A stretch of 64,000 nucleotides of DNA from contig NZ_CP043682.1 in NCBI RefSeq assembly GCF_014084025.1, positions 275,161-339,160 on the forward strand, given 5' to 3'. Source of the stretch: Borrelia sp. A-FGy1 (GTDB lineage Bacteria; Spirochaetota; Spirochaetia; Borreliales; Borreliaceae). The notes beneath the pieces were generated by a model. That model did not search any database. It saw nothing but the letters and a program-made list of their open reading frames with translations, and was not told the origin of the DNA. The position numbers and the translations under genes are program-made. Shown piece after piece: positions 1 to 9,040 of this stretch (the first letter of the stretch is position 1; every line of letters starts with the position of its first letter).

Positions 1-236
1 AAAAGATAAGCAACATATACATAAGATCTTGGATCTATCCCAAAATACTCATCAAAATTTTGCTTCTCATAGTCAAAATTCCATAACCAGTTTAAATGAT
101 TTAAATCAAAACGATTCACATTCCTTTTTACCACATTCTCATTCAAAGATTTTCTTTCAAAATAACAAGATAATAAATTTAATAACAGAAAACTAAATAA
201 AGATTTAATGAATAAAAAAAATAATTTCTTAAACAT
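1..236 (-). CDS. Exported lipoprotein, N-terminal part (lytic transglycosylase by synteny), cut by window edge
   Basis: The reading frame starts at an ATG at 236 and stays open to base 1, giving 78 codons. It begins MFKKLFFLFIKSLFSFL and reaches a lipobox-like NLLSC, so the product should be an exported lipoprotein. Its start overlaps the stop of the upstream gene by 8 bp, so the two are probably co-transcribed. No catalytic domain is visible in this fragment. The transglycosylase call rests only on gene order, because BB0259 of B. burgdorferi, recalled as a lytic murein transglycosylase, holds this place. The rest of the gene lies outside the window. Confidence 0.7.
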   Translation of the reverse strand, partial: MFKKLFFLFIKSLFSFLLLNLLSCYFERKSLNENVVKRNVNRFDLNHLNWLWNFDYEKQNFDEYFGIDPRSYVYVAYL

Positions 237-1440
237 AAGAACTTCTTTCATGCTTTTTAACTTTTTCTTTCTCACATATATAATGATAAGAAATTTTGAA
301 ATTTCTAGGATTTAAAACTTTAGAAAAAATCAAAAATAATGAAAAAAATATTAACAAAAATAAAGAAATAAGACTTAAATAAAGCATAAAGGTTTGCATA
401 AAACCTTCCTTTGTATCTGAACCTAACTGCTCATTCTCAACACTTATGCTTAAGCCTTTGCTAGAATCTCTAACATCAAGAAATACATCATCAACTGGCC
501 CCTCTTTCAACCCTTTATCAATATCTGCAATAATATCATCAACACTTAAATCATCAGAATAAGAATCTTTAAAACTTGCTATATTAACACTACTAAAATC
601 AATATCTTCATCTTCAATAAACTTTATAACATTATTATCAGAATCAAAACTAATGTCACTACATTCAGAGGGGGAATTATATAAATCAGAGCTATTTTCT
701 TCTATATTATCCCTATTATTAACAAAATTAAAAGGTTCACTTTTCATCTGATTACTATCGTTCCCAAGAGCACTGGTCGCCTTAAGACTATTATCAAAAT
801 CTCCCAAATTAGGTTTAGACTCAAAATCTAAGGCACTAAACGTGTCATCTCCTTTATCTAATAAACCAGAGATATCTAAATTACCTTCATTGATAAATTC
901 TTTTTCATTTAAAGAATATAAATCTTCTGCATGATTTAAATCATCAATATTATCCAAATTATCTAAAGAATAATTATCTTTATCTTGCTTAAAATCATTT
1001 TTTAAACTTTTAGTAGTAGTTACATCCTCAAAATCTAAATTACTAGAATCAGGAATGTATTCATTTTTTACCTGACTATCCTTAGAAAAATCATTAAGTT
1101 CTACCAGCTTTACATCAAGATTATATAAACTCAAATCAAATTTAGACTTATTCTCAATCCCATCACACTCACCATAAACATAAAGTATCACAGATTCCAT
1201 TCTAAAATAAACATTTATATCTGAACTTTCTTTTCTAAGATTATCTAAGAAAAAAGACCCTACAAAAACGGGATTAGAAAAATCTTCAACCTTGCTAATA
1301 TAAAAATCCAACTTCACACTAGTTTCATCTAAAATCTTACCCAATACAACTTTTTTTACAGAAATATCTTCCAAATTTAAAACTGAAAAATACTCTTTAT
1401 TAGAAAGCTTTATTGCTAAAAACCCTTTCAATAATTCCAA
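229..1440 (-). CDS. Acidic membrane-anchored protein of unknown function (BB0260-like)
   Basis: About 400 aa, not recognised as a member of a functional family. The first ~110 residues look like a small folded, beta-rich domain. Residues ~110-330 are a low-complexity stretch rich in Asp, Ser, Asn and Glu. One strong transmembrane segment lies at ~350-378, followed by a short basic tail with KVKKHERS. This suggests a large acidic region anchored by a C-terminal helix. The frame opens at a TTG directly behind AAAGG, which is too close to act as its ribosome site. A second TTG at codon 4 (about 1431) has better spacing and may be the true start. It is transcribed towards the transglycosylase-like lipoprotein and divergently from the TPR gene at 1607. 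Confidence 0.75.
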   Translation of the reverse strand: MELLKGFLAIKLSNKEYFSVLNLEDISVKKVVLGKILDETSVKLDFYISKVEDFSNPVFVGSFFLDNLRKESSDINVYFRMESVILYVYGECDGIENKSKFDLSLYNLDVKLVELNDFSKDSQVKNEYIPDSSNLDFEDVTTTKSLKNDFKQDKDNYSLDNLDNIDDLNHAEDLYSLNEKEFINEGNLDISGLLDKGDDTFSALDFESKPNLGDFDNSLKATSALGNDSNQMKSEPFNFVNNRDNIEENSSDLYNSPSECSDISFDSDNNVIKFIEDEDIDFSSVNIASFKDSYSDDLSVDDIIADIDKGLKEGPVDDVFLDVRDSSKGLSISVENEQLGSDTKEGFMQTFMLYLSLISLFLLIFFSLFLIFSKVLNPRNFKISYHYICEKEKVKKHERSSYV

Positions 1441-1489
1441 CCTTTTTGTTTTTTACAAAAACAAATTTATGCATAATAATTATAATATA

Positions 1490-1518
1490 ATATAAGTTGA
1501 ATTATATTCAACTTATAT
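1490..1518. promoter_or_regulatory. Perfect 13-bp inverted repeat in a divergent intergenic region
   Basis: Arms ATATAAGTTGAAT (1490-1502) and ATTCAACTTATAT (1506-1518) are separated by TAT. The repeat lies between two divergent genes starting at about 1440 (-) and 1607 (+). No U-run follows that would suit a terminator, and no transcript ends here, so an operator or a 5'-UTR hairpin is more likely. The assignment is inferred from position and symmetry only. Confidence 0.5.
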
Positions 1519-1606
1519 CTAGTTTTTATTCAAAATAAAAACACTTTGATTATGTTTCATATTTTTCATATGATATTACTAAATATAAGTTTAGGAGAAA
1601 ATTTAG

Positions 1607-2989
1607 GTGTTATCATTATTCATAATAGTTTCCTCATTTACAGTATCTTTTTTGGTATTTTTATTTTTCAAGCTTGCAATAAAAAATACACAAATAAGAG
1701 AAAAAGGGATACATGACAAAAAGTCAGATAGAACAAAAAAATTAATAGAAAAAGCCACAAATATGCTAAAAGCAAATCCAAATGAAATAAGAGCGCTCCA
1801 AATTTTAAACAATTATTATTATGAGAATAAAGATCCTGAAAATGGAATTAAATATGCTAAAAAACTATGCCAACTCGTAGAAAAAAATCCCATAAGCCAA
1901 GATATAGACTCACTTAAAGCTTTTTTAAGTTATGGATTTTATAATCTTGAAAGAAATTTTAATAGGGAAGCATTAGAATTTCTTAAAAAGGCATATGCAA
2001 TAAAAAAAAATGATACAGATGTTAACTATTATCTTGGAATAGCTTTCCTAAAAAACGACTATTACAAAGAAGCTCTACATTATCTAACAAAAATATACAA
2101 ATTTGATAAAAATAATCATCAAGCTTTAAAATATATTGGAATAGTTCTTTTCCATATGGAAAATTACTATAAAGCCGTTGGGATATTTAACAACATAAAA
2201 AATTACATACAAAATGATGTAAACGCCCTTTTAATTTATGCCAAATGCCTAACTCAACTTAATCAAGATCGCCTTGCTCTTGAAATTGCAGATAAGCTAA
2301 AAAACAGAGATAAAATGACATATGAATCCCTTTTAATTGAATCTGAAATTCATGCAAAAAACAATAATTTAGAAAAGCTAGAAGAAAATATCAAAGAGTT
2401 AATTAAAGTAAAGCCTGATTTGCCTAAAAAAATATTCCTTGAACTCTTTTATAAACTAGGTGAACTTTACATAGAACATGAAAATTATCAAAAAGCAACC
2501 GATGTTTTTATTCAAGTTGAAAGAGTCGACTCAAACTATAAAAAAATCAATGAGAAACTAGAATTTAGCAAAAGATTAAGTGAAAATCTATCGCTTAGAA
2601 TATACCTTAAAAGTTCAAAAGAAAAATTTGAAAAATTAGCTAGTGAAATTATTATTAAGCTATATAAGAATAAGTTTCAAATAAGAGATGTAAAAACAAA
2701 TGAAGTAACTTCTCAGTTTATAGACATAAATTTTCAACTTGTAAATAATCAATGGGAAGAAAACTTAATAGTCCGATTTGTTAGAACAGAACAAGAGATT
2801 CTAGGAGAATTATTTCTAAAAGACCTTATTTCAAAAACCAAAGAAAATAAATTAAAAGGACTGTGCATAGCACCAGCCGTGTTTTCTACTAAAGCTAAAC
2901 AAATAATCGAAGGCAGGTTAATTGACCTAGTAGAAGGGAAAAAATTAATACAAATACTAAAAAAAGTTAATATATCAAAGTATCAATAA
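1607..2989 (+). CDS. Membrane-anchored TPR protein (BB0261-like)
   Basis: 460 aa. An N-terminal transmembrane segment (residues ~1-25) precedes a series of tetratricopeptide repeats (~50-330), seen as repeated patterns such as YYLGIAFLKNDYYKEAL and LGELYIEHENYQKATDVF. The last ~120 residues form a separate domain I do not recognise. The start is GTG at 1607, supported by AGGAG at 1593-1597. The protein probably sits in the inner membrane as a scaffold for protein contacts, with the TPR part on either side. It converges on the M23 peptidase gene, ending 1 bp from that gene's stop. The specific role is unknown. Confidence 0.8.
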   Translation: MLSLFIIVSSFTVSFLVFLFFKLAIKNTQIREKGIHDKKSDRTKKLIEKATNMLKANPNEIRALQILNNYYYENKDPENGIKYAKKLCQLVEKNPISQDIDSLKAFLSYGFYNLERNFNREALEFLKKAYAIKKNDTDVNYYLGIAFLKNDYYKEALHYLTKIYKFDKNNHQALKYIGIVLFHMENYYKAVGIFNNIKNYIQNDVNALLIYAKCLTQLNQDRLALEIADKLKNRDKMTYESLLIESEIHAKNNNLEKLEENIKELIKVKPDLPKKIFLELFYKLGELYIEHENYQKATDVFIQVERVDSNYKKINEKLEFSKRLSENLSLRIYLKSSKEKFEKLASEIIIKLYKNKFQIRDVKTNEVTSQFIDINFQLVNNQWEENLIVRFVRTEQEILGELFLKDLISKTKENKLKGLCIAPAVFSTKAKQIIEGRLIDLVEGKKLIQILKKVNISKYQ

Positions 2990-2990
2990 T

Positions 2991-4238
2991 CTATCTAAGA
3001 TACTTCATAGGATTTTCTGTTTTTCCATCTTTAAAAATAGTGAAATGCAAATGATTTCCCGTACTATATCCCGTGCTGCCCATATGTCCTATCACTTGAC
3101 TCCTTGAAACCCTTTGACCAACTTTAACTGTAAAAGAACCTAAATGAGCATAAAGAGTCTGAAAACCATGATTATGTGAAATAACAATATATTTTCCATA
3201 TCCTCCCGCATTAAACCCAATTTTTACTACAATACCTTCTTTTGCTGACACAATGGGTGTATTAGCCGCATTTGCTATATCAATCCCATTATGAAAACTA
3301 ATAACCCTAGTAAAGGGATCTGGACGATATCCATAACCAGAAGTAATAACTCCTTGAGTTGGGAATAAGAAAGTTTCCCCCAGAGCATCTCTTAGTGCCT
3401 CTTTAGGCATTCTTCCTCCTGGAATAAAAATCTTTTGACCTAAAGAGAGTACCTCATTATCAAGATTATTAGCATCAAGAATATCTGTTTTAGTAGTGTT
3501 ATATTTTTTTGCGATTGACGATAAAGAATCATTCCTTTCAACAGTATAAAGAATCCCTTTCATATTAGGCACATTAATTACTAAATTGGGCCTAATATTC
3601 CTTACATCTTTAATATTATTGTAAGAGATTAAAGTTTCACTTGTTATGCTATATCTAGATGCAACATGAGAGAGTGTTTCTCCTGGTTTAATCTTATGCT
3701 CAACAACTTTCAAAATCAAAGGTTTTTTTAATCCTTCATAATTATTTTCATTTGTGGGAAATAGATCATTATTGATCTGATTCAAATCCTGATCGCTATA
3801 GTATAAAAAAGTTTCAATAAAATAATCTTTAGGAAAACTAAGTCTATTTAAAAAAACATAAGAACCGTAATAAGAAAAAATATCCAAATAAAAGACTAAG
3901 ATTAAAACAAATATTAAAGCATTCAATCTAAAAATAAAATCAAAACTAAAACCAACATTAAAAGCATTTTCTAGTTTAAACCCAACATGTTTATAAGAAT
4001 ATTGGTACTTAAAAAGCCTAATATCTACTGTTCTATGCTTAACTAAATTTAAAAATAATTTAATTATGTAAAAAAAGGGTTTAAAAAAATTCATAAACCG
4101 AAAAGATCTATTTCTTTTACTTATATTAATATTAGAAATATTATTGAAATCTTTTAATTCAAAATCACCTTTAGTGATTTTAAATAAAAATTTTTTATTT
4201 CTTTTTCCTATATTCTGTCCCTTTTTTGGTATAATCAT
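2991..4238 (-). CDS. LysM and M23 peptidase-domain cell-wall protein (BB0262-like)
   Basis: 415 aa. A basic N-terminal region is followed by a transmembrane helix (~105-130), two LysM peptidoglycan-binding domains (~178-222 and ~229-272, each with the GETLSHVA or NDSLSSIA type core), and a C-terminal M23 (lysostaphin/NlpD-type) domain. The M23 zinc-site signatures are visible as FHNGID and HLHF near the C-terminus, so it could be an active endopeptidase. The protein is expected in the periplasm, tethered to the inner membrane and acting on cross-links. The start ATG has AAGG six bases upstream. It diverges from signal peptidase I with only 49 bp between them. Confidence 0.88.
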   Translation of the reverse strand: MIIPKKGQNIGKRNKKFLFKITKGDFELKDFNNISNINISKRNRSFRFMNFFKPFFYIIKLFLNLVKHRTVDIRLFKYQYSYKHVGFKLENAFNVGFSFDFIFRLNALIFVLILVFYLDIFSYYGSYVFLNRLSFPKDYFIETFLYYSDQDLNQINNDLFPTNENNYEGLKKPLILKVVEHKIKPGETLSHVASRYSITSETLISYNNIKDVRNIRPNLVINVPNMKGILYTVERNDSLSSIAKKYNTTKTDILDANNLDNEVLSLGQKIFIPGGRMPKEALRDALGETFLFPTQGVITSGYGYRPDPFTRVISFHNGIDIANAANTPIVSAKEGIVVKIGFNAGGYGKYIVISHNHGFQTLYAHLGSFTVKVGQRVSRSQVIGHMGSTGYSTGNHLHFTIFKDGKTENPMKYLR

Positions 4239-4287
4239 ATTATGCCTTATTATACACTAGAAATATATATTTATTAAAAAGCATTTA

Positions 4288-4809
4288 ATGGAAATTGTTA
4301 AAAATATAATCAAAATATATAAACATCAAATAACATCTACTATATTAGCTTTATTATTAATGTTAACAATTATTAAATTAACCCTATCCTTTTATCTAGT
4401 TAAAGGTTCCTCAATGTTGCCTATACTTATAGAAAAAAGCTGGATAATAAGTAATAATTTAGCCTATGGAATAAAACTAGGCAGTAAAGGAAAATATATG
4501 ATTTTATGGAATACACCTAAAAAAAACGATATGGTAATTATTAAAGACCCAATAACACGAAAAACTTCAGTTAAAAAAATTTTCGCTATACCAGGAAAAC
4601 CCTTTAGAAGGATACAAAAAAATATAATAAGTATTGATAATTTAAATTTTAATATAAATGAAAAACATCTAAGCATCTTAAAAAGCAAATCAATTCCAAA
4701 AAATTATTACCTAGTTATAGGAGAAAATAAACAAGTCTCTCTTGATTCCAGAGAGTATGGATTTATAAATATAAATAATATTATTGGTAAAATAATATAT
4801 AGACTATAA
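4288..4809 (+). CDS. lepB: Signal peptidase I
   Basis: 173 aa, a short type I signal peptidase with one N-terminal membrane anchor (~15-37). The catalytic serine motif GSSMLPIL places the nucleophile at Ser42. The lysine general base is in RKTSVKKIFAIPGK, at Lys96 or Lys97. It should cleave ordinary signal peptides at the outer face of the inner membrane. From memory, Borrelia encode additional SPase I paralogues elsewhere, so this one (BB0263) need not be the only enzyme. No strong Shine-Dalgarno is seen. Downstream on the opposite strand lies a decayed hsp70-family gene. Confidence 0.9.
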   Translation: MEIVKNIIKIYKHQITSTILALLLMLTIIKLTLSFYLVKGSSMLPILIEKSWIISNNLAYGIKLGSKGKYMILWNTPKKNDMVIIKDPITRKTSVKKIFAIPGKPFRRIQKNIISIDNLNFNINEKHLSILKSKSIPKNYYLVIGENKQVSLDSREYGFININNIIGKIIYRL

Positions 4810-4823
4810 TAAATAATGAGTCA

Positions 4824-6240
4824 TTATACTAATTCATCTAATATCCTATAAAGAATAAATCTAAAGAATAAATCTCTTAAAAAGAAACAATATATTTATC
4901 CTAAGCTATTATAAGAACCATTTATTTTCAATAGATTTATACCTCTTAGTATCTAAATCTAATGAAGTGGAAATTTAAGATCCTACTTTAATTTAAAAGA
5001 AAAATATCTATATTAGAATAATTTAAATAAGATTTCCTATGTTCATTCTGCGACACATTATAGTTTTTATTAAAGCTATTCTTTAGAATCATCATTATTT
5101 GTTATAAAATTATGTCTTGTGGACTGGCTACAAAATATCTTTATTAATTAAATTCAGTAGTCTATCTTTATAAGTCTCAATTCTAAAAGAGTAAAAAGTT
5201 ATATATTTAAAATTGATAATAGAATTTTTTAATAAACTAAAAACTTGAATGCTTAAATCTCTTAAGAAAATCTCATCTTGATTTAAAGAATATAAAACAT
5301 AAATTTTAGGAAAAAGTTTCTCTTCATCTCTGTTTAATCAAAGAAATCTTAGTTGAGCCCATAAAAGTCATATTTTTGAAATATTATCAAGACTAACCCA
5401 CCCTTCCCCTTCTCTCTTAATTATAAAGATACAGTCTTCTCGTAAATCTAATAATTCTATCTATAAAATTAACTAATCATAGAATCAAAAATCATATCCT
5501 TTAATTTTATACTCTAAATGTTCATCATTCATCATTAAGAAATGGCGATACAACACTAATTTTAGTTCTATTTTTTATCTACTAAAAAGAAAAATTTTAC
5601 CTAAATTAATATCAGAACATTTTATATTAAATATCATTAAAATATCTCTTTATATTTTATCTTTAAATTATTCTCATTCTTAGCTAAAAGAAAAGTATAA
5701 GCATGAGTCTGATTTTCTAAAAAGAATAGAATCAAAAGTATCCCCCCCCCCCAAGTTCATAAAAAGAAATGAATCTTATCCCCATTCTGAAAGCATAAGA
5801 TATGGCTGCTGAACTGTATGCTGCCTTGAACCATTTTGACCATTAAGTAGCAATTGATACTCTTCGGGATTGAAGCTTCTGCAATACGTTAACTCTTCTT
5901 TGTATTTCAAAAAAATAAGTAAGTACTGGTACTGCTCTGGCATCTCAATAATCGCAATACCAGTTAATTCCTTTTATAAAAGATTTCTAAAGATTATTTT
6001 TAATAATATTTAAAAGCAAATAAAAAGAATATCTTCAACTCTATATAAAACAACCTCCACCTTTATAAAAATTACCATAACCTACATTAATCTTTAAAAT
6101 TATAAAAAGCTTCAACTAGATTCAATAGTAACTGATATTTATCAGAACTACTAAAAACAATACCAGAATCTATAAAAAGTATAACAAAAAATTCAATATT
6201 TTATTCTTGCCATTTAAAATTACTTTAGAATTAAAATCAA
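4824..6240 (-). pseudogene. Decayed Hsp70/DnaK-family gene (BB0264-like, dnaK-1 remnant)
   Basis: This 1.4 kb stretch has no intact gene, but minus-strand fragments keep the order of an Hsp70 ATPase. AAISYAFRMG (5781-5809) matches the EPTAAxxAYGL motif. It is followed by YELGGG and then, after a frame change in a poly-G run, TFDSILF, equivalent to the phosphate-2 motif DLGGGTFD. Further down, in a different frame, DEEKLFPKIYVLYSLNQDEI and about 45 more residues remain open, and the last fragment ends at a stop at 4824-4826. Numerous stops and frame changes rule out a normal product. Length and position match BB0264, recalled as a divergent Hsp70 in B. burgdorferi. A 13-bp tandem duplication at 4850-4875 adds another frame break. 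The N-terminal end is eroded, so the 6240 boundary is approximate. Confidence 0.8.
5742..5752. repeat. Poly-C/poly-G tract of 11 bp
   Basis: Eleven consecutive C on the plus strand (G on the coding strand of the hsp70 relic), very unusual in a genome this AT-rich. It coincides with the codons for the conserved GGG of the Hsp70 DLGGGTFD motif. It probably grew by slippage from a shorter G-rich stretch and shifts the frame between YELGGG and TFDSILF. Confidence 0.85.
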
Positions 6241-6292
6241 AAAAAATAATTATATTATTAGTAGATCAAAAATATATTTATATTATTTTTTG

Positions 6293-6799
6293 TCAACTGC
6301 CTCTATTAATTGAAATAATCAACTCAATTTCCCCCAAATCTAATTTCAACTTCTTAGAAATAATCTCCAAAGACACTCCTTGTTCATAAAGTGAAATAAC
6401 TTGTTGGCGAATATCATAACCTTCCTTTATTATATTTTTCTCAATAGTAGGTATTGAATAATCTAAATTATTTTTATAAACAACAGAATCATTTTTAATT
6501 CCAAAATTATTATTTCCTAATGAAATTGAATTAGAATTAAATCCTAGTAATCTCTGATCAAGTACTTCTATTCTATCGTCAACTTCTTTAATAATTCTAT
6601 TTAAACTCTCAATTTTTATTTCAATAATATTTATATTACGATCTGTGGCTTGATTAATCTCAATAATAGTTTTATCTACTTCACTTCTAAATTTTTTAAG
6701 TATACTATTAGACTTTATCTTTAAACCAATATAAACATGAAAATATATAAAAATAAATATAATTAAAATAAAACAAAAAAACATCAACATATAAAACAT
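6293..6799 (-). CDS. Membrane protein with coiled coil and C-terminal HTH-like domain (BB0265-like)
   Basis: About 165 aa. An N-terminal transmembrane segment (~3-28) leads into a coiled-coil-like region (~35-90) with heptad spacing (EIKIESLNRIIKEVDDRI). After a linker, a C-terminal helix-turn-helix-like domain follows (~128-165, YDIRQQVISLYEQGVSLEII). This arrangement resembles DUF6115-type proteins found downstream of flagellar genes. Codon 4 (ATG, about 6790) may be the real start, because AGG then lies nine bases upstream. It is the last intact gene of the flagellar operon and precedes the hsp70 relic. The function is unknown; a link to motility is inferred from position. Confidence 0.72.
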   Translation of the reverse strand: MFYMLMFFCFILIIFIFIYFHVYIGLKIKSNSILKKFRSEVDKTIIEINQATDRNINIIEIKIESLNRIIKEVDDRIEVLDQRLLGFNSNSISLGNNNFGIKNDSVVYKNNLDYSIPTIEKNIIKEGYDIRQQVISLYEQGVSLEIISKKLKLDLGEIELIISINRGS

Positions 6800-6805
6800 C
6801 CTAAA

Positions 6806-7117
6806 CTATCTCTCAATATCAACATTTTTTCCTATTTTTGGGTCGTTAAAATTAATATCATATAAACCATCTTTATTTTTTTCATTATATTTACTCTTTG
6901 ATAATACAGTAAGATTCATATTTTCACCCTTTATCTCATTAGCAGGATATATACTGTTCACCTCAGAATCAACATGATAACTTTTATTTGGATTCAAACT
7001 TAAATCATTATATTCTCTTGTCTTTTTTTTCCTTAATTCTTCACTTGAAGCTTCACTAAGCTTAAAAGAACTTTGCACAATTAACTTAGAAACTTCAGAT
7101 GCACCATTAATATCCAT
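6806..7117 (-). CDS. Small uncharacterised protein in the flagellar operon (BB0266-like)
   Basis: 103 aa from the ATG at 7117, chosen because GGAGGT at 7122-7127 lies four bases upstream; a longer frame exists but would run into the preceding gene. The N-terminus MDINGASEVSKLIVQSSFKL looks helical, and the rest is polar and probably disordered, rich in Lys, Asn and Glu. No signal peptide or membrane segment is seen. It lies between the Jag_N-FapA gene and the HTH-tailed membrane protein, so co-expression with the flagellar genes is likely. No family is recognised. Confidence 0.65.
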   Translation of the reverse strand: MDINGASEVSKLIVQSSFKLSEASSEELRKKKTREYNDLSLNPNKSYHVDSEVNSIYPANEIKGENMNLTVLSKSKYNEKNKDGLYDINFNDPKIGKNVDIER

Positions 7118-7139
7118 AAAGACCTCCATAACTTTAAAC

Positions 7140-9038
7140 CTAGCTAGGCTTAAAAGGAACATAAGCTCCCATTTTAATAAGATTATCATCTTCTTCAAAA
7201 GTCACATTATCATAGTCTCTTGAAAGCTCATAATGAGCATCTTTAATATAAATCTTGACACCTGCATAAGCTATATGTTCAACAAAAATTTTACCATTTA
7301 CTTTACTCTCTTCAAGTTCCTCTTGTAAGCTTTCTTGCTTGCTTTTTACCATCTTTATTTCTAAAATCAAAACTTTTTTCTCATTAATAAGTTCATTATA
7401 GCTATCAACTTTTAAAGACTTTTCCGCCTTGTCAGTAGTAACTAAAATACTCTTCTTTAAAACAGAAATATCTTTTATCACAACTTCTAATCTTTTCTCA
7501 ATTTTTACAAGATATTTAGTAAATTTAGATAGTAAATCTTTTATCTCAGGATCATATCCAACAGCAACAGAAGTTTCAGCATTACCCTCAGATCCAATAG
7601 AATAAGCTCTAATCTCTTCTCTAGCTTGGATAATGGAACCCACTATCTTAGATTTTTTTCCAATGCATAAAACTTTATTTTTACAAGATATGAAAGAATT
7701 AACAATTCCTCTTATAACCTCAATATCACCTTCACATCTTATATTAACATTTTCTAAAAATTTAGCCTTTATACCTCTCTTCGAATAAATCTCTGAACCG
7801 CCTTTCCCATTAGCACCACTACTTAAAACAAGAGGTCCATCAGTTCTTAAATTACATCTACCAACAAGCCCGCTCACTTCTATTCCACCCTTAGCCATAA
7901 TGTTATATCCATCTAAAACACTTCCCTTAACAAGAACCATACCATTATTTATTATATTTCCAGTACCAGGTCCAACATCACCCTCAACAACATAAACATC
8001 ATGAACAGAAATCAACCCACCCATAACAGACATATATCCACCACATTTCGCAATAATTTTATTTCCTTCTAGCCTAGTATTCTCCCCCAAAGTAAATTCT
8101 AACTCACTGCCATCTTCGGCTTCTAATATTTTTCCAAAAACATTATATCCATTAATACCCTTCGAAAAAGGAATAATCTCTGCCAATTCATCTCCTTCAT
8201 TAACATTCTTAAAGCCAACAATCAAATTGTCTGATTCAACAGAATGTTTATTATTAATAATAAATTCAATATAAGAATCTTTTCCCCTAATAGGATTTAC
8301 TCCTTTTGCCATCTCAACCGGTTCACCGTAAATAGGAAAATCTACAAACTCTTCTATCCTATCTTTAAGGAATGCTCTCTCTGATATCCCATACTTTTTA
8401 AGAATATTAAAAATATCTTTGTCTAATATCTCATACCCATTATCCCCAGGTCTAGTAAAATCAATAGTCACTGACATTGAATCCTCTGATATTTGAACCA
8501 TCATAGATACACTATCAGAAGGATCAGCCTCAAAATCACCTATTCTTTCATACTTACCATTAGCATTCTCAACTAAAGATTTAATAAAATCTTTATTTAA
8601 ATCTTGAATATTACTCTCCAAATGTAAACTATTAATTACATCTTCAAAATTAACGGCATTACCTTGTCCTTTAGGGGCAACAACTTTCAAAAATATACCC
8701 TTAGAAGCTTTTCTGATAAAAAAAGCACCATCTACTGATAAAACTTCCTCTTCCCTTTCCCCTGAACCTAAAACATCAGAAACACTAAGCTTTGTATAAG
8801 AATTTTTATAAGCAATGATTCTCCATTTTCTCTTGCCATATCCAAATATTCCACTAGCTCCCCTTGTCAAAATTTCATAATCTAAATCTTTATAAGGAAT
8901 TGAAAGCTCTAAGGAAGCATCATTTAAAGCCTCCTCAAGAGTGTCTGCTTCTATCTCTATTAGATTAATATTATTCTCTCTTTCTAAATAATCTTTCATT
9001 TTATTACGAAAATCATAAAAATTGACACTATTAGACAT
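7140..9038 (-). CDS. Jag_N-FapA (DUF342) domain protein (BB0267-like)
   Basis: 632 aa. Residues ~20-75 (DTLEEALNDASLELSIP to GIFGYGKRKWRI) fit a Jag N-terminal domain. This is followed by a long FapA/DUF342 region with the glycine- and valine-rich right-handed beta-helix character expected of that family (for example GDVGPGTGNIINNGMVLVKG and GGIEVSGLVGRCNLRTDG). A coiled coil lies at ~505-580. No signal peptide is present, so it is cytoplasmic. FapA-family proteins have been linked to flagellar placement in other bacteria; the role here is inferred from that and from its place downstream of flhG. The start has AAAGGAG five bases upstream, overlapping the stop of the preceding gene. Confidence 0.82.
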   Translation of the reverse strand: MSNSVNFYDFRNKMKDYLERENNINLIEIEADTLEEALNDASLELSIPYKDLDYEILTRGASGIFGYGKRKWRIIAYKNSYTKLSVSDVLGSGEREEEVLSVDGAFFIRKASKGIFLKVVAPKGQGNAVNFEDVINSLHLESNIQDLNKDFIKSLVENANGKYERIGDFEADPSDSVSMMVQISEDSMSVTIDFTRPGDNGYEILDKDIFNILKKYGISERAFLKDRIEEFVDFPIYGEPVEMAKGVNPIRGKDSYIEFIINNKHSVESDNLIVGFKNVNEGDELAEIIPFSKGINGYNVFGKILEAEDGSELEFTLGENTRLEGNKIIAKCGGYMSVMGGLISVHDVYVVEGDVGPGTGNIINNGMVLVKGSVLDGYNIMAKGGIEVSGLVGRCNLRTDGPLVLSSGANGKGGSEIYSKRGIKAKFLENVNIRCEGDIEVIRGIVNSFISCKNKVLCIGKKSKIVGSIIQAREEIRAYSIGSEGNAETSVAVGYDPEIKDLLSKFTKYLVKIEKRLEVVIKDISVLKKSILVTTDKAEKSLKVDSYNELINEKKVLILEIKMVKSKQESLQEELEESKVNGKIFVEHIAYAGVKIYIKDAHYELSRDYDNVTFEEDDNLIKMGAYVPFKPS

Positions 9039-9040
9039 AT

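Noticed and set aside
2978..3005. Weak inverted repeat AAGTATC/GATACTT at the convergent ends of the TPR and M23 genes
   Set aside because: Only 7 bp with a 14-nt loop and no U-run; too weak to call a terminator.
5742..5752. Poly-G tract as a phase-variation switch
   Set aside because: Other stops and frame breaks on both sides mean that changing the tract length could not restore a full protein.
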